From Isoptericola jiangsuensis (GTDB lineage Bacteria > Actinomycetota > Actinomycetes > Actinomycetales > Cellulomonadaceae), in assembly GCF_002563715.1 (NCBI RefSeq), contig NZ_PDJJ01000001.1, positions 3,782,001 through 3,846,000 on the forward strand: a DNA stretch of 64,000 bases. The letters run 5' to 3'. The position numbers and the translations under genes were made by a program. Below are positions 16,893-28,051 of this stretch, one piece after another. A model generated the notes under the pieces. It saw nothing but the letters and a program-made list of their open reading frames with translations, had not been told where the DNA came from and did not search any database. Numbering within the stretch: position 1 is the stretch's first letter; each line of letters opens with the position of its first letter.

Positions 16893-17708
16893 ATGGCGTT
16901 CGGCACGGTGAGGTCCTGGAGGTCCGCGACGGTGGTCGCGCTGAGCGCGGCGCTGCTGTGCACGGGCGCGGTGCCCGCGGGGGCGACGACCACGGCGACG
17001 ATGGCGACGACCGCGGTGGCCGCGGCCTCGGACAGCCCGCCGACCGTCCGGTGGGTCGAGACGCCGAAGCGGCACCTCGCCCGGAAGGTCGCGACCGGGA
17101 ACCAGACGGAGCACGAGACGTTCCGCCGTCCGACGTTCCGGTGGGCGGGTACCGACGACCACGGCGTGCTGCGGTACGAGGTGCGGTCGCGGGAGTTCAT
17201 GGGGACGCGCTACAGCTCCAGCTATGCGGCGGGCTGGTCCCGGGGCCAGTACCCGAGCCGCACCTCGCCGCAGCTCCGCCCGCGGGTGTACGCGGGCCGG
17301 ACCGTCTGCCTGCAGGTCCGCGCGGTCGACACGGCGCGCCAGTACGGCGCGTGGTCGCGCGAGCGGTGCACGACGGTGCCGGTGCAGGGTTCCGACCTCC
17401 TGGGTTCCCAGACGATGTCGGCGTACCGCCACGCGCGGACCTCGGTCTTCGAGGGTGACCGGGCCGAGACGGCGTGGTCGAAGGCGAAGGGTGGCGCGGT
17501 GCGGCTCGGCGTGGTCGCCGAGCCGTCGGCCGGCGAGCTCGACGTGTACATCGGCAAGCGCAGGATCGGGCACGTGGACGCACGGGCGAGGACGAAGCGC
17601 GTCAAGTACGTGACGGTGCGGCCGAGGACGGAGTTCGGGTGGGGCAGGCTCCGGCTGGTGGGCACGGAGGGGCAGGTGGACGTCCACTCGTACGTGGTGC
17701 TGCCGTGA
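16893..17708 (+). CDS. Secreted protein of unknown function
   Basis: 271 residues from ATG 16893, preceded by AGGTGGGGG. The N-terminus is a Sec signal peptide: basic VRSWRSATV, hydrophobic VALSAALLCTGAV, then AGA-type cleavage sites. The mature part has a WVETPKRHLARKV region, an immunoglobulin/fibronectin-like stretch (FRWAGTDDHGVLRYEVRSRE, then VCLQVRAVDTARQYGAWSRE) with two cysteines that may form a disulfide, and a C-terminal beta region. This recalls secreted Ig-like domains of Gram-positive envelope proteins. No catalytic motif is seen. TATCCT (16835-16840) is a possible -10. Confidence 0.65.
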   Translation: MAFGTVRSWRSATVVALSAALLCTGAVPAGATTTATMATTAVAAASDSPPTVRWVETPKRHLARKVATGNQTEHETFRRPTFRWAGTDDHGVLRYEVRSREFMGTRYSSSYAAGWSRGQYPSRTSPQLRPRVYAGRTVCLQVRAVDTARQYGAWSRERCTTVPVQGSDLLGSQTMSAYRHARTSVFEGDRAETAWSKAKGGAVRLGVVAEPSAGELDVYIGKRRIGHVDARARTKRVKYVTVRPRTEFGWGRLRLVGTEGQVDVHSYVVLP

Positions 17709-17718
17709 TCCGCACCTC

Positions 17719-17746
17719 TTGACTTCATACCCCAGGGGGGTATAGT
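17719..17746 (+). promoter_or_regulatory. csoR promoter with overlapping CsoR operator
   Basis: The -35 TTGACT (17719-17724) and -10 TATAGT (17741-17746) are spaced by 16 bp. Between and over them lies a pseudo-inverted repeat, ATACCCC-a-GGGGGGTAT (17727-17743), matching the known CsoR-type operator pattern of G-tracts bounded by TA. The -10 ends 7 nt before the csoR ATG. Copper binding by CsoR should release this site. Confidence 0.85.
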
Positions 17747-17753
17747 CGGCGGT

Positions 17754-18083
17754 ATGACCGAGACCGCCACGCCCGTCGAGCCCGAGGTCCACGACCACGA
17801 CGCCCCGCACGGCTACGCCTCCGACAAGGTCGCGTACCTCAAGCGGATGCGCCGCATCGAGGGGCAGGTCCGCGGCATCGCCCGCATGATCGACGAGGAC
17901 GTCTACTGCATCGACATCCTCACGCAGGTGTCCGCCGTGACGAAGGCCCTGCAGTCGGTGAGCCTCGCGCTCGTCGAGGACCACCTCAGCCACTGCGTCG
18001 TCGACGCCGCCCGCGCGTCGGACGAGGACGCAGCGGTCAAGATCAAGGAAGCCACGGCCGCGATCGGCCGGCTCGTCCGCTGA
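17754..18083 (+). CDS. csoR: Copper-sensing repressor CsoR
   Basis: 109 residues of the all-helical CsoR/RcnR family. The Cu(I) ligands are placed exactly as in the mycobacterial protein: Cys52 in VYCIDILTQ, His77 and Cys81 in DHLSHC (spacings 25 and 4). An N-terminal DHDAPHG extension adds further histidines. The conserved MRRIEGQVRGI segment lies on helix 1. It presumably represses the csoR-copZ-copA genes through the operator at its own promoter. The transcript is leaderless or nearly so. Confidence 0.9.
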   Translation: MTETATPVEPEVHDHDAPHGYASDKVAYLKRMRRIEGQVRGIARMIDEDVYCIDILTQVSAVTKALQSVSLALVEDHLSHCVVDAARASDEDAAVKIKEATAAIGRLVR

Positions 18084-18122
18084 GCGATCAGCACCGCCAC
18101 CCCACCGCACCCGAGGAGAACC

Positions 18123-18494
18123 ATGAGCACCGTCACCACCCTGGGCGTCACCGGCATGACCTGTGCGAACTGCGTCGCCCACGTCACGAACGACCTCAAG
18201 GAGGTCGCGGGCGTGGAGGACGTGAGCATCGAGCTGCGCGTCGGCTCCGCCTCCGAGGTCTCCGTCTTCTCCGACGCGCCGCTCGACGAGGCGGCCCTGC
18301 GGGACGCCGTCGACGAGGCCGGGTACGCCGTCGCCTCGGTCGAGGTGCAGACCGACGCCCTGGCCGCCCAGCAGGCCGCCCAGGCGCCCGCCCGCCAGGC
18401 CGCGCACGACTGCGCCTGCGGCTGCGGCCCGTCCGACGCCGCGGCGCAGCCCGCGACGAAGACGTACGACCTCTCCGTCCCGCCCCGCGCGTGA
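18123..18494 (+). CDS. Heavy-metal-associated (CopZ-like) copper chaperone
   Basis: 123 residues. The first 68 form a single HMA ferredoxin-like domain with GMTCANC (Cys14, Cys17) as the Cu(I) site. The C-terminal half is a low-complexity AAQQAAQAPARQAA linker followed by DCACGCG, an extra cysteine cluster not found in the usual ~70-residue CopZ. It probably hands copper to CopA or stores it. GAGGAGA lies before the ATG. A GGCGGC-accag-GCCGCC hairpin (18500-18516) follows the stop. Confidence 0.85.
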   Translation: MSTVTTLGVTGMTCANCVAHVTNDLKEVAGVEDVSIELRVGSASEVSVFSDAPLDEAALRDAVDEAGYAVASVEVQTDALAAQQAAQAPARQAAHDCACGCGPSDAAAQPATKTYDLSVPPRA

Positions 18495-18670
18495 CCACCG
18501 GCGGCACCAGGCCGCCACCCACCCGCGGACCGCCTGCCCGTCCCGCGGCCGACGCCCGGCGTCGAGCCCGCGCAGGCCCTCCGCCCGTGCCGACCGGCAC
18601 CCGACCTCCGACGTCCGACACCCCGGAACGTCGCCGGTGACCTCCGCACGTTCGACCCTGGAGTCACCTC

Positions 18671-21268
<2,598 letters not shown>

Positions 21269-21310
21269 CCCCGACGGCCGATGCGGCGCCGACCATGCCC
21301 GCCCGACGGT

Positions 21311-21366
21311 CGACCATGCGACGGCGGCCCGTCCGAGAGATCGGACGGGCCGCCGTCGCATGGTCG
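21311..21366. terminator. Strong bidirectional terminator hairpin
   Basis: Perfect 26-bp arms (21311-21336 and 21341-21366) with loop GAGA lie between the convergent copA and ABC permease genes. The arms start CGACCATGCGACGGCGG. The symmetry can serve both transcripts. A related CCGACCATGC motif occurs at 21289 and 24158. Confidence 0.85.
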
Positions 21367-21384
21367 GCGCGGGAGCAGCAGCGG

Positions 21385-22191
21385 TCAGCGGAAGCGACGC
21401 CCCTCGTCGCGGCGGTACGCCCACGCCGCCAGCGCCGCGAACACCGCCGTCCAGCCGATGAGCACCAGCCACGCCCCGGGGTACGCGGGCGCACCGGTGA
21501 GCGCGTCGACCAGCAGGTCGCGGCCCGCCCGGGTCGGCACGAACCGCGAGACGCCCTCCAGCCAGTCGGGGAACAGCATCGGCGGCAGGAACAGGCCGCC
21601 CGCGAACGCCAGCGGGAACAGCACCACCTGCACCACCGGCAGCGCCGCCTTTGCCGACAACGAGTACCCCACCGCCATGCCGAGCAGCACGAACGGCACG
21701 GACGCCGCGAGGATGACGCCCACCCCCGCGAGGAGCTGCGGCAGCGTCACCGCAGCCGCGGTGAACAGCCACGCGATGAGGATGAGCGGCACCAGCCCGA
21801 ACAGGGCGAAGATCGCGCCGTTGAGGACGCGCGCCGCCATCCGCGGCCCCGGCCCCGCGGGCAGGGAGCGCACGAACGGGTCGAACGGGAGCTGACGGTC
21901 CTCCGCCACGCCCAGCCCGTACGTGAACAGGCTCGCCGAGCAGACCGCGAAGAACGCCAGCCCCGCCACGGCGCTCGTCGCGAACAGCGGGTTCTGGGAC
22001 ACCTCCGTCTGCGGGACGACGAAAAAGAACATCGCCAGCGCCGGGAAGATCATGTTCCCGAGCACCGCGATGGGGATGCGGACGGTCTCCAGGAACTGGA
22101 ACCGCAGGTGCAGCCAGGTCAGCCGCAGCGGGTGGACGGTGCCGGCCGACCGCGTGACGGGGGCGGCGGACGCCGTGTGCTGAGTGGTCAT
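21385..22191 (-). CDS. ABC transporter permease (ABC-2 type)
   Basis: 268 residues from ATG 22191, with six hydrophobic segments including LGNMIFPALAMFFFVVP, LAFFAVCSASLFTYGLGVA and a C-terminal GAWLVLIGWTAVFAALAAW. The topology matches ABC-2 exporter permeases. The ATG overlaps the ATPase stop (ATGA), so the two are coupled. The substrate is unknown; ABC-2 systems with this operon layout export drugs, lipids or antimicrobial peptides. It is the last gene of a four-gene minus-strand operon that begins at 24041. Confidence 0.82.
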   Translation of the reverse strand: MTTQHTASAAPVTRSAGTVHPLRLTWLHLRFQFLETVRIPIAVLGNMIFPALAMFFFVVPQTEVSQNPLFATSAVAGLAFFAVCSASLFTYGLGVAEDRQLPFDPFVRSLPAGPGPRMAARVLNGAIFALFGLVPLILIAWLFTAAAVTLPQLLAGVGVILAASVPFVLLGMAVGYSLSAKAALPVVQVVLFPLAFAGGLFLPPMLFPDWLEGVSRFVPTRAGRDLLVDALTGAPAYPGAWLVLIGWTAVFAALAAWAYRRDEGRRFR

Positions 22192-23084
22192 CGTCGTGCT
22201 CCTTCCGGGGTCGCCGGCGTCGCGACCATCTCCGCGAACGCCTCCTCCAGGCCCGCGCCGCGGATGCGCAGGTCGTCGAACGCCACGCCCGACGTCACCA
22301 GGGCGCGCACGAACGCGTCGGCGTCGGCCGTGTACAGCTCGTGGGAGCCGTCGTCCTGGCGCGTCCCGCGCACGACGCCGTCCCAGCCGGTCAGGTCGGC
22401 GGCGGAGCGCACCTCGACGTGCCGCAGCCCGACGCGCCGCAGGATCGCCGCGAGGGAGTCGTCGGCGCGCACCACGCCGTGGTCGATGACGACGACGCGC
22501 TCGGCGAGCGCCTGCACCTCCTCCAGGTAGTGGCTGGTGAGCAGCACCGTCCCGCCGGCCGCGTGGTAGGCGCGGATCGCCTCCCACAGGGTCTGCCGGG
22601 CGCCGACGTCGAGCCCGGTGGTGGGCTCGTCGAGCAGCAGCACGCGGGGGCGGCCCACGAGCGCGAGCGCCACGGCGAGCCGCCGCTTCTGCCCGCCGGA
22701 CAGGGCGCCGGTCTGTTTGCGCGTCTGCTCGGTGAGGCCGAACTGCTCGATGAGCTCGGCGGTGGGCACCGGGTCGGGGAAGTGCCCGGCGACGAAGTCC
22801 ACGACCTCGCCGACGCGCAGCGTCGCGGGCAGCCCGGTCTCCTGCGGCGTGACGCCCAGCCCGAGCCGCGCGGCGGCGTCGCGCGGGTTCCCGCCGAGCA
22901 GCCGCACCGTCCCGGAGTCGGGGCGGCGCTGGCCGCTGAGCAGGGACAGCAGCGTGGACTTCCCGGCGCCGTTCGGGCCCAGCAGCCCGACCAGCTCACC
23001 CGGTCCGACGGCGAGCGAGACGTCGTCCAGTGCGACGACGTCCCCGAACCGTCGGGTGACGCGGTCGACGTCGATGACGGTCAT
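22188..23084 (-). CDS. ABC transporter ATP-binding protein
   Basis: 298 residues. Walker A GLLGPNGAGKST, Q-loop in VTPQETGLP, signature ALSGGQKRRLAVALAL, Walker B VLLLDEPTTGLD and the H-loop LLTSHYLEEV are all intact. The C-terminal ~80 residues are the extra domain found in drug- and lipid-export ATPases. The ATG overlaps the stop of the regulator gene (ATGA) and its own stop overlaps the permease ATG. Confidence 0.9.
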   Translation of the reverse strand: MTVIDVDRVTRRFGDVVALDDVSLAVGPGELVGLLGPNGAGKSTLLSLLSGQRRPDSGTVRLLGGNPRDAAARLGLGVTPQETGLPATLRVGEVVDFVAGHFPDPVPTAELIEQFGLTEQTRKQTGALSGGQKRRLAVALALVGRPRVLLLDEPTTGLDVGARQTLWEAIRAYHAAGGTVLLTSHYLEEVQALAERVVVIDHGVVRADDSLAAILRRVGLRHVEVRSAADLTGWDGVVRGTRQDDGSHELYTADADAFVRALVTSGVAFDDLRIRGAGLEEAFAEMVATPATPEGARR

Positions 23085-23380
23085 GCGCCTGCTCCCTTCA
23101 GCAGGTCGTCCAGCGCCGCCGTGTAGTCCTCGAAGGCACGGCGTCCGGCGACGGACAACGACAGGTAGGTGACGGGCTTGCGGCCCGCGTGGGTCTTGAC
23201 GACGACGACGTAGCCGGCGTCCTCGAGCTTGCGGACGTGGGTGGACAGGTTGCCCGCGGTCATCCCCAGGAGCTGCTGCACCTTGGGGAAGGAGATCTCC
23301 TCGCCGCGGCGCAGCGCCGCGAGGGTGGCGACGAGCCGGAGCCGCGCCGGGGCGTGGATGACGGGGTCGAGGTCACCCAC
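23081..23380 (-). CDS. Winged-helix repressor of the ABC operon
   Basis: About 99 residues. LDPVIHAPARLRLVATLAAL is the first helix region of the dimeric winged-helix group often annotated with ArsR/MarR-type regulators. FPKVQQLLGMTAGNLSTHVRKLEDAGYV is the recognition helix-turn-helix and KTHAGRKPVTYLSLS the wing. Two GTG starts (23380 and 23389) are possible; both overlap the end of the upstream membrane gene. Its position between membrane protein and ATPase suggests it controls this operon, perhaps through the palindromes at 24060-24083. Confidence 0.78.
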   Translation of the reverse strand: MGDLDPVIHAPARLRLVATLAALRRGEEISFPKVQQLLGMTAGNLSTHVRKLEDAGYVVVVKTHAGRKPVTYLSLSVAGRRAFEDYTAALDDLLKGAGA

Positions 23381-24041
23381 GACGACCACCCGCGACGGAG
23401 CGTCGCCGCGCCCGCAGCAGCGTCTCGACGAGCCCCATGAGGAGGAACCCGCCGCCCCCTGCACCGGCGAGGACGAGGTAGGTGCCCGGGATCCCCGCGA
23501 GGGTGGCGGCGCCGCCCACGAGCAGGATCCACACGCCGAGCAGGTAGAGCCGCAGGTCGGCGAAGCAGGCGCCGCCGGCGAGGTACATCATGCCGACGAC
23601 GAGGCAGGCGAGGGCGTTGGCCAGCAGCGCGATGATCTCCGGGGAGGCGCCGGCGTCGGCGATGCCCGCGACGATCAGCGGGTAGGACACGAACCCGAGG
23701 GTCCACGCCCAGCCGTACATCGCACCGACCCGCGCGCTGCGGCCCCGGGTCCCGGCGGCACGGGTGACGCTGTGGACGATGGTGAAGGCGACGGCCGCGG
23801 CGATGCACACGAAGAAGACGGCGAACGCCGGCCCGGTGGGCGGGGACCCGGTGGTCCGCGAGCTCGTCCACAGGACGGAGTACCCGATGCCCCAGGCGAG
23901 CCCCCACACGAGGTACAGCAGCCGCCCGTCGGGCAGCGTGCCGGTGCGGGCGCGGCGCTGGGACTCGGCGATGAGCCGCAGGGACTCGGCGGCGTCGAGG
24001 GCCTCGGCGTCGTCGGCGGGCGGGTCGGTGGGGGTGCTCAT
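23373..24041 (-). CDS. Polytopic membrane protein of regulator/ABC operon
   Basis: 222 residues from ATG 24041 (Shine-Dalgarno GAGGAGC). After a soluble N-terminal ~35 residues there are six hydrophobic helices, for example AFAVFFVCIAAAVAFTIVH and ALACLVVGMMYLAGGACF. The family is not identified. It is the first gene of the operon, ahead of a repressor and an ABC exporter, so it may be a sensor or accessory membrane component. Confidence 0.7.
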   Translation of the reverse strand: MSTPTDPPADDAEALDAAESLRLIAESQRRARTGTLPDGRLLYLVWGLAWGIGYSVLWTSSRTTGSPPTGPAFAVFFVCIAAAVAFTIVHSVTRAAGTRGRSARVGAMYGWAWTLGFVSYPLIVAGIADAGASPEIIALLANALACLVVGMMYLAGGACFADLRLYLLGVWILLVGGAATLAGIPGTYLVLAGAGGGGFLLMGLVETLLRARRRSVAGGRRG

Positions 24042-24059
24042 GATGCTCCTCGTTTGAGG

Positions 24060-24083
24060 TTTGCGTTGCAAACTACTTTGTAG
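24060..24083 (-). promoter_or_regulatory. Candidate operator of the ABC/regulator operon
   Basis: Two short palindromes adjoin: TTTGC-gtt-GCAAA (24060-24072) and CTAC-ttt-GTAG (24073-24083). They sit 19-42 nt before the first ATG of the operon. They are the only AT-rich bases in this region and probably overlap the promoter. The encoded winged-helix protein is the natural candidate to bind. Confidence 0.5.
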
Positions 24084-24157
24084 GGTGCCACCAGTTGGTC
24101 CTGCGCACAACCCCCTGGACCGCATCCGTCCCTCGGCGGGTGCGACGAGCCCGCGAC

Positions 24158-24218
24158 CGACCATGCCGAGAGCGCCGGTCCGTCGACCGTCACGGGCGCC
24201 CACGGCATGCTCGGCGGA
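24158..24218. repeat. Imperfect inverted repeat
   Basis: CCGACCATGCCGAGAGCGCC and its near complement (GGGCGCCCACGGCATGCTCGG) form ~20-bp arms with three mismatches around ~20 bp. It lies between divergent genes. The arm start CGACCATGC is shared with the 21.3 kb hairpin. No H1-H7 core is present. Confidence 0.5.
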
Positions 24219-24261
24219 ACGCTCCCAGGGCACGTCCGGGCGGGCGCCCTACGCTGGGCGC

Positions 24262-25125
24262 GTGGCCGAACCTGCCGAGGCACCCGCCGTCCCCGCCCCC
24301 GACGTCGCGTGGGCGCCGCCCCCGCCGGCCGCACCGGCGACGACCCGCCACGAGCGACGTCGCACGGGCGCGGAGGTGTGGATCGTCCTGGGGCTGAGCC
24401 TGGGGCAGAGCGCGGTGTACGCGCTGGTGGCGCTCGGCGTGCGGCTGTACGACGCGATCGCGGCGGCGACGGGCCTGGACGCGCAGACGGCGACGCTCAA
24501 CGCGTCCCGCTCGGACCGCCCGTACCTCGACCTGGTGTACCAGGTGCTGGCCGTCGGGTTCGCGCTCGTGCCGGTGGCGCTGGCCCTGTACCTCCTGAGC
24601 GCGCGCGGGCCCGGCACCCTGCGGCGCATCGGGTTCGACGTCGCCCGCCCGGGCCGGGACACCGCGTGGGGCTTCGCGCTGGCGGCAGGCATCGGCGTCC
24701 CCGGGCTGGCGTTCTACGCGCTGGGGCGCGCGCTCGGCATCACCGTGACCGTGCAGGCGAGCGCCCTGGACCCGTACTGGTGGACGGTGCCGGTGCTCAT
24801 CCTGTCGGCGCTGAAGAACGGCCTCCTCGAAGAGGTCATCGCGGTCGCCTACCTGCGCGAGCGCACCGCGGACCTCGGCTGGGGCCGGTGGAAGTTCGTC
24901 GTGGCGAGCTCGCTGCTGCGCGGCTCGTACCACCTGTACCAGGGGTTCGGCCCGTTCCTCGGCAACGTCGTCATGGGCGTCGTCTTCTCGTGGTTCTACA
25001 CGTCCCGCTGGGGACGGCACCGCGTCATGCCGCTCGTGATCGCGCACACGATCCTCGACGTCGTCGCGTTCGTCGGCTACGCCTACGTCCCCGACGCGTG
25101 GCTCCGCGCCCTCGGCGTCCTGTAG
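24262..25125 (+). CDS. CPBP family intramembrane metalloprotease
   Basis: 287 residues from GTG 24262; TACGCT (24250-24255) ends 6 nt before it, which decides the start. Hydrophobic helices cover most of residues 40-285. The CPBP (Abi) motifs are NGLLEEVIAVAYLRER (paired glutamates), SSLLRGSYHLYQGFG with the zinc-ligand histidine, and VIAHTILDVVAFVGY. Members include type II CAAX prenyl proteases and bacteriocin self-protection proteins. No target gene lies next to it. Pro-rich residues 1-30 are cytoplasmic. Confidence 0.82.
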   Translation: MAEPAEAPAVPAPDVAWAPPPPAAPATTRHERRRTGAEVWIVLGLSLGQSAVYALVALGVRLYDAIAAATGLDAQTATLNASRSDRPYLDLVYQVLAVGFALVPVALALYLLSARGPGTLRRIGFDVARPGRDTAWGFALAAGIGVPGLAFYALGRALGITVTVQASALDPYWWTVPVLILSALKNGLLEEVIAVAYLRERTADLGWGRWKFVVASSLLRGSYHLYQGFGPFLGNVVMGVVFSWFYTSRWGRHRVMPLVIAHTILDVVAFVGYAYVPDAWLRALGVL

Positions 25126-25191
25126 CGGCTACCCCGGAGGTCCGAGCGTCGGGGCCGCGAAGGCCCTGACGCAAGGGCGACCCGACGACGA

Positions 25192-25291
25192 GGGTGGGGT
25201 GCGGGGGTTCCGGGCGCGGTCGTCAGACCGGAAGCGGAGGTCGCGCAGCGACCGTGAGCGCGACCGCGCCCGGAGCTCCGCACCCCGCCCG
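25192..25291 (+). repeat. Hairpin element H3 (type A core)
   Basis: 100 bp. The arms (25192-25222 and 25261-25291) are complementary with a few mismatches and one slipped base. The core 25223-25260 starts TCAGACCGGAAGCGGA, has the inner stem GGTCGC-gca-GCGACC and ends GTGAGCG. It sits between convergent genes (CPBP protease and the peptide ABC operon). Confidence 0.85.
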
Positions 25292-25340
25292 GGCACGACC
25301 AGGACGCGACCGCGACGCCGCCCCTGGCCGCGCCGGGCAC

Positions 25341-27011
25341 TCAGACGAGCGCGGCCCGCCGACGCGCCTGCTCGACGGGGTCGGGCACGGGCAGGGACGC
25401 GAGCAGCCGGCGCGTGTAGTCCTCCCGGGGCGCTCCCAGCACCTCCTCGCCGGTGCCCTCCTCGACGAGGTGCCCGCGGTAGAGCACGGCGATGCGGTCG
25501 GCGACGAGGTCGACGACGGCGAGGTCGTGGGACACGAACAGGCAGGCGAAGCCGAGCTCGGCCTGGAGCTGGGCGAACAGCTCCAGGACGCGCGCCTGGA
25601 CGGACACGTCGAGGGCAGAGGTGGGTTCGTCGGCGACGAGCAGCTCGGGGTCGAGGGCGAGCGCCCGGGCGAGGGAGGCGCGCTGGCGCTGTCCGCCGGA
25701 CAGCTCGTGGGGGTAGCGGTCGCCGTAGGAGCGCGGGAGCTGGACGGCTTCGAGGAGCTCGTCGACGCGTCCGCGGGCGGCGTCGGGGGTCTTGGCCCGG
25801 CCGTGGACGACCAGCGGCTCGGCGACGCACTCGGCGACGGTGAGCAGCGGGTTGAACGACGTCGCCGGGTCCTGGAAGACGAAGCCGATCCGGGGCCGCA
25901 TGCCCGCGAGGTCCCGGCCCCGCGCGCCACGCATCGACACCCCGAGCACGTCGAGGGTGCCGCCGGTGACGGGGGTGAGCCCGGCGACGGCGCGCGCGAT
26001 GGTGGTCTTGCCGGAGCCGGACTCCCCGACGAGGCCGAGGACCTCGCCGGGGCGGATGGCGAGGGTGACGTCGTCGACGGCGGTGAAGCCGGGCTTCCGG
26101 AACCTCCCCGGGTAGGTGATGGTGAGGTGCTCGGCGCGCACGACGGGTGTGGCGTCGGCCCAGTCGTCGGGGCGGGCGGCGGCGCGTTCCCGGGCGCGGG
26201 CGGTGCCTTCGCCGAGGCGGGGCACGGCGCCGAGCAGGGCCTTGGTGTACTCGGCCTGCGGGTTGGTGAACAGCTCGCCCACGGGTGCGGACTCGACGAC
26301 CTCGCCCTGGTACATGACGGCGACGCGGTCGGCGAGGTCGGCGACGACGCCCATGTTGTGGGTGATGAGGACGACGGCGGTGCCGGTGTCGTCGCGCAGG
26401 CGGCGCAGGAGGTCGAGGATCTCGGCCTGCACGGTGACGTCGAGCGCGGTGGTGGGTTCGTCGGCGACGATGAGCCGGGGTCCGAGGACGAGGGCCATGG
26501 CGATGACGATGCGCTGCTTCTGCCCGCCGGAGAACTGGTGCGGGTAGTGGTCGACGCGCTGGGCGGGGTCGGGGATGCCGACGGTGCCGAGCACCTCGAT
26601 GGCGCGGCGGCGGGCTTCCTTGGCGGTGACCTTGCCGTGGGCGCGCAGGCCCTCGGCGATCTGCCAGCCGACGGTCTGCACGGGGTTGAGGGCGGTGGAG
26701 GGTTCCTGGAACACCATGGCGACGTCGCGTCCGCGCACCTCGCGCAGCCGCTTGCCGCTGACGTGCACGACGTCGGTGTCGCCGTCGTGCCCGGTGAGGA
26801 CGACGGCGCCGGCGGCGGTCGCGGTCTCGGGCAGCAGCCCGAGGATGGTCTTGGCGGTGACGGTCTTGCCGGAGCCGGACTCCCCGACGATGGCGAGGAC
26901 CTCGCCGGGTGCGACGTCGAGGGTGACGCCGTCGACGGCGCGGACGGGGCCGGCGTCGGTGGCGAACGAGACCGCGAGGTCCTCGATGCGCACCACGGGC
27001 TGCGTGGTCAT
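25341..27011 (-). CDS. Oligopeptide ABC transporter, two fused ATPase domains
   Basis: 556 residues with two complete ABC cassettes. The first has GESGSGKTVTAK, FSGGQKQRI and LIVADEPTTALD; the second has GESGSGKTTIARAV, LSGGQRQRASL and LLVADEPTSALD. These correspond to DppD/OppD and DppF/OppF joined in one chain, a common arrangement in actinobacteria. They power import of peptides or similar solutes with the two permeases encoded upstream. ATG 27011 overlaps the stop of the permease (ATGA). It is the last gene of the operon. Confidence 0.9.
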   Translation of the reverse strand: MTTQPVVRIEDLAVSFATDAGPVRAVDGVTLDVAPGEVLAIVGESGSGKTVTAKTILGLLPETATAAGAVVLTGHDGDTDVVHVSGKRLREVRGRDVAMVFQEPSTALNPVQTVGWQIAEGLRAHGKVTAKEARRRAIEVLGTVGIPDPAQRVDHYPHQFSGGQKQRIVIAMALVLGPRLIVADEPTTALDVTVQAEILDLLRRLRDDTGTAVVLITHNMGVVADLADRVAVMYQGEVVESAPVGELFTNPQAEYTKALLGAVPRLGEGTARARERAAARPDDWADATPVVRAEHLTITYPGRFRKPGFTAVDDVTLAIRPGEVLGLVGESGSGKTTIARAVAGLTPVTGGTLDVLGVSMRGARGRDLAGMRPRIGFVFQDPATSFNPLLTVAECVAEPLVVHGRAKTPDAARGRVDELLEAVQLPRSYGDRYPHELSGGQRQRASLARALALDPELLVADEPTSALDVSVQARVLELFAQLQAELGFACLFVSHDLAVVDLVADRIAVLYRGHLVEEGTGEEVLGAPREDYTRRLLASLPVPDPVEQARRRAALV

Positions 27012-28051
27012 GCGTCCTCCTTCGGGGACTGCGCGGACTCCACGGAGGTGGCGGCCACGGCGCCGGAGACGACGCCGGAGCGGGCGCGGGTGCGCAGGCG
27101 CGGGTCGGCGAGGTCGTTGAGGGACTCCCCGACGAGCGTCATGCCGATCGCGGCGAGCACGATGGCGAGGCCGGGGAACAGGGCGGTCCACCAGATGCCG
27201 CTGGTGACGTCGGCGACGGCGCGCTGGAGGTCGTAGCCCCACTCGGCGGCCGCGGTCGGTTCGATGCCGAACCCGAGGAACCCGAGCCCGGCGAGGGTGA
27301 GGATCGCCTCGGACGCGTTGAGCGTGACGATGAGCGGCAGGGTGCGCACGGAGTTGCGCAGCACGTGGCGGGTCATGATGCGCCGGTGCGGGGTGCCGAG
27401 CACGCGGGCGGCGTCGACGAACGCCTCCGCCTTGACGCGGACCACCTCGGCGCGGACGACCCGGAAGTACTGGGGCACGAACACCACCGTGATGGACAGC
27501 GCGGCGGCGAGGATGCCGCCCCACATGCTGGACTGCCCGCCGGAGATGACGATGGCGAGCAGGATGGCGAGCAGCAGCGACGGGAACGCGTAGATCGCGT
27601 CCGCGACGAGGACGAGGACGCGGTCGAGCCAGCCACCGAAGTACCCGGACACGAGGCCGAGCAGCACGCCCACGACGAGGGACGCGGCGACGGCGACGAT
27701 GACGACGAGCAGCGCGGTCCGGGCGCCCCAGATCACGCGGGACAGCACGTCGTAGCCGCCGACGGTGGTGCCGAACCAGTGCTCGGCCGACGGCGGCTGC
27801 TGGGCGCCGAACGCGGTCTCGGAGTCCCGCAGCTGGGACCAGCCGTAGGGCGCGAGGAGGTCGGCGCCGAGCGCGACGAGCACGAACACGGCGCACAGGA
27901 CGAGCCCGGCCACGAGCATGCCGCGCTGCAGGCCGACGCTCTGGCGCACCTGGTGGACGACGGGCAGCCGCTTGAACCAGGCGGCGCGCCCGCGCACGTG
28001 CTCGGGGCGGGCGCCGTCGGTCCCGACGGACACGATCTCGGGGACGCTCAT
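27008..28051 (-). CDS. Peptide ABC transporter permease, DppC type
   Basis: 347 residues from ATG 28051. An N-terminal soluble stretch is followed by the OppC_N helix (MLVAGLVLCAVFVLVALGADLL), a periplasmic loop with SAEHWFGTTVGGYDVLSRVIWG, and five further helices. The cytoplasmic EAA loop FVDAARVLGTPHRRIMTRHV contacts the ATPases. TGATG joins it to the upstream permease. The C-terminus carries a ~30-residue polar tail. Confidence 0.88.
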   Translation of the reverse strand: MSVPEIVSVGTDGARPEHVRGRAAWFKRLPVVHQVRQSVGLQRGMLVAGLVLCAVFVLVALGADLLAPYGWSQLRDSETAFGAQQPPSAEHWFGTTVGGYDVLSRVIWGARTALLVVIVAVAASLVVGVLLGLVSGYFGGWLDRVLVLVADAIYAFPSLLLAILLAIVISGGQSSMWGGILAAALSITVVFVPQYFRVVRAEVVRVKAEAFVDAARVLGTPHRRIMTRHVLRNSVRTLPLIVTLNASEAILTLAGLGFLGFGIEPTAAAEWGYDLQRAVADVTSGIWWTALFPGLAIVLAAIGMTLVGESLNDLADPRLRTRARSGVVSGAVAATSVESAQSPKEDA

